Both the position numbers and the translations under genes were made by a program. This document shows positions 8,053 through 13,158 of a stretch of 13,158 bases of DNA, in pieces. Every line of letters starts with the position of its first letter. Positions within the stretch are counted from its first letter, which is position 1. This DNA comes from Nitrospinota bacterium (GTDB taxonomy: Bacteria > Nitrospirota > Nitrospiria > Nitrospirales > UBA8639): NCBI GenBank assembly GCA_022561525.1, contig JADFRB010000013.1, positions 1-13,158 on the forward strand, read 5' to 3'. A model generated the notes under the pieces. The model had not been told where the DNA came from. It worked only from the letters and a program-made list of their open reading frames with translations, and ran no database searches.

Positions 8053-9195
8053 TTATTTCGTGAACCTGTGTAACCAGCCGGAAGGGTTGATGATAAGCAG
8101 ACGTTCGTTTTCGATTTTCCGGGCAATGCGACAGATCAGGACCTGTTTCTTGGCGCCAATCATCTTGGCGGTCTTCTGCAATCGGTTGATCATACCCGTG
8201 GAGGGGTTGCTCGTCAGTTTGATTTCGATTGCCCACCGCTCTGTCCCCCAATCGAGGACAAGATCCAACTCGTAGCCATCGGAGGTACGAAAGTAGAACG
8301 GTTGGGCTCCCTTCCCCGTAGCCGCGATCATGGCCAATGTTTGTTCAATGATAAAACCTTCCCAACTGTGTCCGAGCCACGGTTGACGATAGAGGTGTTC
8401 GAGATGGGACACATTCATCAACCCGTGTAGCAAGCCGCTGTCACGCCAGAAGACCTTAGGGGTCTTGACGAGGCGCTTCTTGACATTCGCAAAGTAAGGG
8501 TAGAGACGTCGGATGAGGAAGGCTCCCTCTAGAAAGTCACAGTACTTGAGTACGGTCTTGTGGTCTAGCGACAGGGATGAACCTAACTGCGAGGAATTCA
8601 GCGGCTGACCGTGAATGGCGGCCAGCATGGCAAGTAGGCGAGTCGTCTGTTGCGGTTTCGCCGGCAAGCCCCATGTGGGCAGGTCACGAGCCACAAGGTT
8701 TTCCAGATAATGTTGCTGCCACTCAGGAAACCTATGCGGGGTCAGGATGCCACCATCGGGATACCCTCCGCGCAACCAGAGATCATCCTGTTGAGAAGAT
8801 TTGAGCTCGGTCAGGAGAAATGGTCCCATGTTCACGATTCCGAGACGTCCCGCGAGTGACTGCGATACGTCCTTCATCAGCACTGGCGACACGGATCCAA
8901 GCAAAAGAAAGCGACCATTGCGCTTGCGATCAGCATCAATGGTACCGCGCAATCGGGAGAACACCTCTGGAGCCTGCTGCGCTTCGTCGATGACGACCAA
9001 CTTGCCTGACTCAGCAAGGGCATCCCACTCGGCGTCCAGGCGGGTTCGGTCACCTTCTGCTTCCATGTCGAAATAGGCCCCATTGAGCTGGCGGGCCAAG
9101 GTCGTCTTGCCGCATTGGCGAGAGCCAAGCAAAGCCACTGCCGGGAACTTGGTCAGTTTATCTCGAACGTGTCGACTGTAGACTCGGCTAATCAT
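8053..9195 (-). CDS. AAA family ATPase with C-terminal DUF4143 domain
   Basis: Predicted P-loop ATPase of the AAA_14/DUF4143 type, a widespread family of uncertain role that is often acquired horizontally. The product is 380 residues, usual for the family. Walker A is GSRQCGKTT (24-32), Walker B LVVIDEAQQAP (66-76), and a sensor-like LLLGSVS is at 97-103. GGYP at 143-146 is typical of the family. A winged-helix-like segment lies at about 185-230. The C-terminal domain ends in YELDLVLDW...WAIEIKLT (E309, D311, E324, K326), which resembles a PD-(D/E)xK nuclease fold; activity is not shown. There is no ribosome binding site before the ATG at 9195; a promoter sits so close that the transcript is probably leaderless. 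No partner gene is evident, and neighbours on both sides are unrelated. Confidence 0.9.
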   Translation of the reverse strand: MISRVYSRHVRDKLTKFPAVALLGSRQCGKTTLARQLNGAYFDMEAEGDRTRLDAEWDALAESGKLVVIDEAQQAPEVFSRLRGTIDADRKRNGRFLLLGSVSPVLMKDVSQSLAGRLGIVNMGPFLLTELKSSQQDDLWLRGGYPDGGILTPHRFPEWQQHYLENLVARDLPTWGLPAKPQQTTRLLAMLAAIHGQPLNSSQLGSSLSLDHKTVLKYCDFLEGAFLIRRLYPYFANVKKRLVKTPKVFWRDSGLLHGLMNVSHLEHLYRQPWLGHSWEGFIIEQTLAMIAATGKGAQPFYFRTSDGYELDLVLDWGTERWAIEIKLTSNPSTGMINRLQKTAKMIGAKKQVLICRIARKIENERLLIINPSGWLHRFTK

Positions 9196-9202
9196 ACTTT
9201 GT

Positions 9203-9230
9203 ATTATGGGATTTAATTCCCAAATTGCAA
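9203..9230 (-). promoter_or_regulatory. Probable promoter of the ATPase gene, leaderless arrangement
   Basis: On the minus strand, TTGCAA (9225-9230) and CATAAT (9203-9208) are separated by 16 bases and resemble -35 and -10 boxes. Transcription would begin about 7 bases after the -10 box, essentially at the ATG (9195), and no Shine-Dalgarno sequence is present. This is a consensus match by eye. Confidence 0.5.
9207..9222. promoter_or_regulatory. Palindrome inside the ATPase promoter, candidate operator
   Basis: TGGGATTTAATTCCCA is symmetric at 7 of 8 base pairs and fills almost the whole spacer between the putative -35 and -10 boxes. A dimeric repressor bound here would block the promoter. 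The regulator is unknown. Confidence 0.4.
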
Positions 9231-9416
9231 GTGTTTTACTTGAGGTGCCATGGCCACGACATCGAAGCCGTCGATGCCAAAAACACGATAGAATTTTTCC
9301 TTCCGATCCTCGACGAATTCATCCCCGAAGGCCTTGCCACGCTCGAAAAAGTCGAAATCCGTTTGTATCGATTCGTCCTATTCCCTGATCCACCTCCCGA
9401 CGAACCTGCGGCCTAA
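9231..9416 (+). CDS. Small hypothetical protein or 3' gene remnant
   Basis: I do not recognise the family. The frame encodes about 61 residues from a GTG at 9231 (an in-frame TTG at 9225 is also possible) to TAA at 9416. The translation looks protein-like: HGHDIEAVDAKNTIEFFLPI is followed by an acidic stretch, a hydrophobic EVRLYRFVLF-type strand (EIRLYRFVLF here) and a PDPPPDEP tail. There is no ribosome binding site, and its 5' end abuts the ATPase promoter palindrome. This could be the tail of a longer gene cut when the ATPase gene arrived. It could also be a genuine small gene or chance coding. No promoter of its own is visible. Confidence 0.4.
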   Translation: MFYLRCHGHDIEAVDAKNTIEFFLPILDEFIPEGLATLEKVEIRLYRFVLFPDPPPDEPAA

Positions 9417-9562
9417 CAACTTCTCCCTTCAGACCATTCGGTTGGCTCGATGGCGATTTTTCCACCACACTTTGAAATATCACCTCTCAAATCGGTAAAA
9501 ATCATCCATCCCTGGTCTCCGATTTCCGTGGATGGAGTGGTATGTCACAATGAGGTGAGGAT
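9417..9562. promoter_or_regulatory. uvrA upstream region with interleaved inverted repeats
   Basis: This gap holds two interleaved 7-base inverted repeats. AAATCGG (9489-9495) pairs with CCGATTT (9519-9525), and TCCATCC (9505-9511) pairs with GGATGGA (9530-9536). The overlap is the arrangement of a pseudoknot or of two alternative hairpins. A weak promoter-like pair is TTGAAA (9472-9477) and TAAAAA (9496-9501) with an 18-base spacer, which would put the second repeat in the leader. A strong GAGGTGAGG at 9552-9560 is the uvrA ribosome binding site. I see no SOS-box-type operator by eye. Confidence 0.35.
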
Positions 9563-12397
9563 TTGGGTTCAGTGACAGAACGACACACTCATAACGCAAT
9601 CATTATCCGTGGTGCGCGGCAGAATAATCTCCGCAATATTTCTGTCACGATTCCGCACAATGCTGTGACGGTGGTGACGGGGGTGTCGGGGTCGGGGAAG
9701 TCGTCGCTGGCGTTTGACACGTTGTTTGCCGAAGGGCAGTGGCGTTTTATTGAATCACTCTCGACGTATACGCGGATGTTTGTGGAGCGATTGGATCGGC
9801 CCGAGGTTGACCATATCGAGAACATTCGTCCGGCCATTGCGATTGAACAGAAGAATTCCGTTCGAACGGCTCGTTCGACAGTCGGGACAGCCACCGAGAT
9901 CGCCGATCATCTCCGTCTCTTGTTTGCGACAATGGGCCGACCTATTTGTCCTACCTGTCAAGTCGAGGTTTGTGCGGATTTGCCGGAAGCGGTTGTGGAC
10001 GGGTTGCTGGATAACTTTCCACAAGGCCGGGCCATGGTGTTATTTCCGCTTGCGGGATTGAAGGTCTCGAAAGATGTGTCCGTTGTGGACTGGTTGCTTC
10101 GTCGAGGATTTGTTCGCGTTCTTGTGAAAGAAAAAGTGTTGTCCTTGGATGGTTCGGATCCCTTACCCAAACGCTGGCCCAAACTTTTTTATGTAGTCCT
10201 CGATCGATTGGTGCTTCGGCCAGATAATCGCTCTCGTGTGATGGAAGCGGTGGAGGCCGCCTATCGGGAAGGAGAGGGCCAGTGTCGGGTTGATGTGATT
10301 GACCAAGGCTCCTTCCTGTATAGCGCCGATGCACGTTGCAAGACCTGCGGGTACAAAGCCGGGCATCAGCGTCCGGTTTTCTTTTCATACAATCATCCCT
10401 TAGGCGCCTGTCCGGAATGCAAAGGGTTTGGCAATGTGTTGCGCTATGACGAGGCGTTGGTGGTGCCTGATCCCTCGCGCTCGTTGGCTGCGGGTGCGAT
10501 TGAACCCTGGACCAAACCTTCGGCCATCTGGTGGCAGCATCAGTTGTTGCGTGGGGCAAAACAGTACGGGATCGACATCACGACACCGTATCAAAAATTG
10601 AGTGATGAACATCGGGCGTTACTGTGGAAGGGAGCCAAGGGGCTCAAGGGGATCGACAAGTTTTTTTCGACGCTCGAAGGCAAGCGATATAAACTTCATG
10701 TGCGAGTGTTGTTGAGCCGGTACCGCAGTCCGGTTTCGTGTTCGTCTTGTGGTGGTAGCCGGCTGAAACCGGAGGCCTTGAATGTCAAAATCCACGGTCG
10801 GAATATTCATGAAGTTTCTCAATTGACTGTGGGGCAATTGGACGAATGGTTGAAGCACCTTCCCCTCACGCCATTTGAAGCTGATCTTACCCGTGATCTG
10901 CTCCCTCGTGTGCGGCATAAACTCAAATTTCTTTTGCGAGTCGGTTTGGATTACCTCACGCTCTTGCGGGAAACCCGCTCGCTCTCTGGCGGTGAAGCCC
11001 AACGAATTTCTCTTGCCAATCAACTGGGGTCTCATCTTGTTGGCACGCTGTATGTGTTGGATGAGCCCACGATTGGCCTTCATGCGCGGGACACGGCGAC
11101 GTTGGCCACAATTTTACAAGAGCTGGCATATCGCGGGAATACGGTGGTGGTTGTGGAGCATGACCGTCAGATCATCGAGCAAGCCGATCATGTGATTGAG
11201 CTTGGCCCATTGGCTGGTGAACAAGGCGGCACGATCGTGTGCTCGGCTCCACGCGAGCAATTCATGAGACATCCTCATGCGTTAACTGCACAATATCTCC
11301 GAGGTGAAAAGCAGATTCCTATTCCCCAGGTGCGACGGCCTGACAGCGGACGATTCGTGACCCTTCATGGCGCGCGGGCGAATAATCTGCAACACCTGAC
11401 GGTTCGGTTTCCCTTAGGAATGCTTGTGTGCGTGACGGGGGTCTCGGGATCGGGGAAAAGTACCTTGGTTGAACAGACCTTGTATCGAGCGGCCGCACGC
11501 GCGTTTGGGGTGGAATTTCTGCCAATAGGGCGATTTGACAAAATCGAAGGCTTGAGTCAATTGCGAACGATTCGAATGATCAATCAAGCCCCGATTGGCC
11601 GAACGCCGCGATCGAATCCTATCACGTACATGAAAGCCTACCAGCACATCCGGCAATTGTTTGCTGAAACCTTTGCCGCAAAACAACGTGGGCTGACGCC
11701 GTCGCATTTTTCCTTTAATGCGGGATTGGGCCGGTGCCAGCGGTGCCAGGGGAATGGGTTGGAGAAACTCGAAATGTATTTTTTCGAGGATTTATACGTG
11801 ACGTGTGAGACGTGTGAGGGTCGTCGTTTTACCCCTGAGGTGCTTCAGGTGCGATGGCGCGGGTATTCCATTGACGAGATCCTTGGTCTCACGGTGCAAG
11901 AGGCGCAGCAGGTATTTCGCGGGACGGCAGTGGGTTTGCAGCGCGTGTTGGGACTTCTTCTTGACCTTGGGCTTGGCTACCTCCGATTGGGTCAATCTGC
12001 CCCCAGCCTGTCCGGAGGGGAAGCTCAACGGTTAAAGATGGCTGCCGAGCTGGCATCGGTGTCTGAAAAGCGCAAGGCCAAAAATGCTTCTCACATTCCT
12101 GATCCTGCATCACTTGATCGTGGTGTTCTATATATCCTGGATGAACCCACAACAGGGCTCCATCTTGCTGATATTCAGAAATTATTGGAGATGCTGGGTC
12201 GATTGGTCGAGGCCGGCAATTCGGTCATTGTGGTGGAACATCAGCTTGATGTGATTAAATCAGCGGACTGGGTCATAGATCTTGGGCCCGGGGGTGGCGA
12301 TAAGGGGGGAACAATTGTGGCGGAAGGCCGCCCTGAAGATATTGTCGAGATCGAGCGTTCGTACACAGGGCAATTTTTGCGGCCTTGCCTCGCGTGA
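9563..12397 (+). CDS. uvrA: UvrA-family ABC ATPase, divergent excinuclease subunit A
   Basis: Nucleotide-excision-repair damage sensor family: a dimeric, zinc-containing, cytoplasmic tandem ABC ATPase. The product is 944 residues, the normal length. Walker A motifs are GVSGSGKSS (40-48) and GVSGSGKST (626-634); signatures are LSGGEAQRI (474-482) and LSGGEAQRL (816-824); Walker B motifs are LYVLDEPTIGLH (496-507) and LYILDEPTTGLH (856-867). Cysteine pairs C259/C262 with C283/C286, and C725/C728 with C748/C751, make the two zinc modules; C393/C396 is a further pair. Unlike E. coli UvrA, it has FSFNAGLGRCQRCQGNG at the second zinc module (usually FSFNVRGGRCEACQGDG), a shorter insertion before C393 (KLHVRVLLSRYRSP), and about 20 extra charged residues at 832-854 between signature and Walker B. 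It may be a UvrA paralogue rather than the housekeeping copy. The TTG start is chosen for the GAGG 7 bases upstream; a GTG at 9572 is an alternative. Confidence 0.93.
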   Translation: MGSVTERHTHNAIIIRGARQNNLRNISVTIPHNAVTVVTGVSGSGKSSLAFDTLFAEGQWRFIESLSTYTRMFVERLDRPEVDHIENIRPAIAIEQKNSVRTARSTVGTATEIADHLRLLFATMGRPICPTCQVEVCADLPEAVVDGLLDNFPQGRAMVLFPLAGLKVSKDVSVVDWLLRRGFVRVLVKEKVLSLDGSDPLPKRWPKLFYVVLDRLVLRPDNRSRVMEAVEAAYREGEGQCRVDVIDQGSFLYSADARCKTCGYKAGHQRPVFFSYNHPLGACPECKGFGNVLRYDEALVVPDPSRSLAAGAIEPWTKPSAIWWQHQLLRGAKQYGIDITTPYQKLSDEHRALLWKGAKGLKGIDKFFSTLEGKRYKLHVRVLLSRYRSPVSCSSCGGSRLKPEALNVKIHGRNIHEVSQLTVGQLDEWLKHLPLTPFEADLTRDLLPRVRHKLKFLLRVGLDYLTLLRETRSLSGGEAQRISLANQLGSHLVGTLYVLDEPTIGLHARDTATLATILQELAYRGNTVVVVEHDRQIIEQADHVIELGPLAGEQGGTIVCSAPREQFMRHPHALTAQYLRGEKQIPIPQVRRPDSGRFVTLHGARANNLQHLTVRFPLGMLVCVTGVSGSGKSTLVEQTLYRAAARAFGVEFLPIGRFDKIEGLSQLRTIRMINQAPIGRTPRSNPITYMKAYQHIRQLFAETFAAKQRGLTPSHFSFNAGLGRCQRCQGNGLEKLEMYFFEDLYVTCETCEGRRFTPEVLQVRWRGYSIDEILGLTVQEAQQVFRGTAVGLQRVLGLLLDLGLGYLRLGQSAPSLSGGEAQRLKMAAELASVSEKRKAKNASHIPDPASLDRGVLYILDEPTTGLHLADIQKLLEMLGRLVEAGNSVIVVEHQLDVIKSADWVIDLGPGGGDKGGTIVAEGRPEDIVEIERSYTGQFLRPCLA

Positions 12398-12425
12398 TTC
12401 CTTTGGCGGTGTAAGAGAAAGCCTA

Positions 12426-12607
12426 AGGACCTGAGAGAAAATAACTTGGACATTTCGCATCCAATCTTCGGGCCATCTTTGAACAGGCCTCAATCGAAAC
12501 ACCCTCAACATAGCTGTGCTATGCCTCGGGGGTTTTCTCAATCGTTCCGTCAAAATCCGACCCAAATCTTGGCGCGAAATTGTCCAAGTTATTTTCTCTC
12601 AGGTCCT
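12426..12607. repeat. 182-base palindrome with perfect 27-base ends (candidate MITE)
   Basis: The outer 27 bases (12426-12452) are an exact reverse complement of 12581-12607. The interior is an imperfect inverted repeat, offset by about one base, closing at CATAGC-TGT-GCTATG (12509-12523). The 7-base CCTAAGG occurs as a direct repeat across both ends (12422-12428 and 12605-12611), so an insertion of GGACCTGAG...CTCAGGTCC (12427-12606) would be flanked by a TAA duplication. No coding potential is seen. It lies between convergent genes, a harmless site where it could also act as a two-way transcription terminator. Confidence 0.88.
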
Positions 12608-12619
12608 AAGGGATGGGTA

Positions 12620-12638
12620 GTCAGTAGGCGTTACTGAC
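12620..12638. terminator. Small perfect hairpin just downstream of yqgE
   Basis: GTCAGTA (12620-12626) and TACTGAC (12632-12638) form a perfect 7-base stem with a 5-base loop, starting 3 bases past the yqgE stop. It is AT/GC mixed and not followed by a T-run, so it is at best a weak terminator or an RNA 3'-end protecting structure. Confidence 0.3.
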
Positions 12639-12641
12639 GGA

Positions 12642-13158
12642 TTAGTTCATCTGTGGGTCGGTAGGCATATCCGTATAGATCGCGTATTGATCTCCGAGAG
12701 ACCGTAAGATGTCGCCCCAGAGGCGGGTATGATCTCGATCAAACATAAAGGAAGAGTCGGCAGGCAGCGTGAGCCAGGATCCGATTTCCATTTCGGATTC
12801 TAATTGGCCGGGTGCCCAGCCTGAGTACCCCATGAAGGCGCGAAAATTATCCTGGCTGAACGGATTCTTTAAGATGTCTTCCAGGGCGGTCATATTGCCG
12901 CCAAGATACACGCCATCAAATACATGATGGGTATCTTCTGGACCCTCCGGGGTCTTGTACAAAATTAATAAATGATTGCGTTGGACTGGGCCACCCTCAA
13001 ACACCATATGGTTTTGGCCTTCGAGAATGGGGATCTGGGGAAGGACCTCGGTGATGTTCATCTCGGTTTGGCGGTTGACCACCACGCCCAGCGCCCCTTC
13101 CTCTCCATGCTCACAGAGCAGCACCACCGTTTGGCGGAAGTTTGGCTCCCGAAGGCTG
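12642..13158 (-). CDS. yqgE: YqgE/AlgH family protein (UPF0301), 5' end outside window
   Basis: Member of the conserved YqgE/AlgH family of unknown biochemical function; AlgH was named as an alginate regulator in Pseudomonas. The frame is open through the right edge of the window, so the first residues are missing. The visible part begins LREPNFRQTVVLLCEHGEEG, followed by ALGVVVNR, the family's typical opening (compare DPNF..TVVYLCEHNEEGAMG). Further family features are FEGGPVQRNHLLILY and FMGYSGWAPGQLESEMEIGSW. An internal GTG at 13127 falls inside this conserved opening and is not the start. The gene converges on uvrA and ends at a TAA 34 bases from the palindrome. Confidence 0.95.
   Translation of the reverse strand, partial: SLREPNFRQTVVLLCEHGEEGALGVVVNRQTEMNITEVLPQIPILEGQNHMVFEGGPVQRNHLLILYKTPEGPEDTHHVFDGVYLGGNMTALEDILKNPFSQDNFRAFMGYSGWAPGQLESEMEIGSWLTLPADSSFMFDRDHTRLWGDILRSLGDQYAIYTDMPTDPQMN

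Larger units (their letters stand above)
12398..12641. other. Intergenic region between convergent uvrA and yqgE (244 bases)
   Basis: No gene is visible. Most of the region is a 182-base palindrome (12426-12607). A separate small perfect hairpin, GTCAGTA-GGCGT-TACTGAC at 12620-12638, lies just past the yqgE stop. No obvious intrinsic terminator with a T-run follows either gene outside the palindrome, so the palindrome or this hairpin may end transcription from both sides. Confidence 0.6.

Noticed and set aside
8053..9416. ATPase plus small ORF as a toxin-antitoxin or defence pair
   Set aside because: The two are divergent, the small ORF has no recognised toxin or antitoxin features and may be a remnant, and no other defence genes are present.
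9951..10559. Long minus-strand open frame (202 codons) inside uvrA
   Set aside because: It lies wholly within a clearly conserved UvrA frame, its translation is low-quality and rich in Arg/Pro/His, and it has no recognisable domain.
11519..11720. Possible frameshift in UvrA because the second zinc region differs from E. coli
   Set aside because: The frame stays open and conserved before and after, and both zinc cysteine pairs are intact; this is divergence, not damage.
13125..13127. GTG as the start of yqgE
   Set aside because: The frame continues upstream with residues typical of the family (LREPNFRQT), so the gene is merely cut by the window edge.

Overview
The window carries most of a chemotaxis operon on the minus strand, a stand-alone AAA ATPase gene on the minus strand, a full-length UvrA-family gene on the plus strand, and the 5'-truncated end of a yqgE/algH gene on the minus strand. 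The set cheR, two cheY-like receivers, cheZ, cheA without a P2 domain, cheV and an MCP, next to a divergent UvrA, suggests a free-living motile Gram-negative bacterium. My best guess is Nitrospirota (Nitrospira-like). That is an inference from gene style only and a proteobacterial host is not excluded.

Layout, by position: 1-1940 methyl-accepting chemotaxis protein (3' end outside the window); 2004-2960 cheV; 3064-5007 cheA; 5135-5779 cheZ; 5825-6226 cheY; 6262-6687 second CheY-like receiver; 6684-7727 cheR. All are on the minus strand, so transcription runs cheR > cheY-like > cheY > cheZ > cheA > cheV > mcp. The gaps are 0-127 bases, consistent with one operon. Between cheR and the next gene lies 325 bases dominated by a 164-base near-palindrome. 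An AAA_14/DUF4143 ATPase follows at 8053-9195 (minus) with a probable leaderless promoter, then a small unrecognised plus-strand ORF (9231-9416), then a UvrA-family gene (9563-12397, plus). A second long palindrome (12426-12607), flanked by short direct repeats, sits between the convergent uvrA and yqgE genes.

How the genes work together: the MCP senses a ligand outside the membrane. CheA, held to the receptor by CheV (no separate CheW is in the window), phosphorylates CheY and probably the second receiver. CheZ removes phosphate from CheY-P. CheR methylates the receptor for adaptation. CheB and CheW are not in the window and may lie beyond its left edge or elsewhere. The ATPase, UvrA-like protein and YqgE have no evident link to chemotaxis.

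I found no clearly new multi-gene system. The most unusual non-coding signals are the two long palindromes, which share size class, a small central hairpin and similar ends, and look like members of a non-autonomous mobile or dispersed repeat family. The UvrA-family protein is also distinctly non-canonical.
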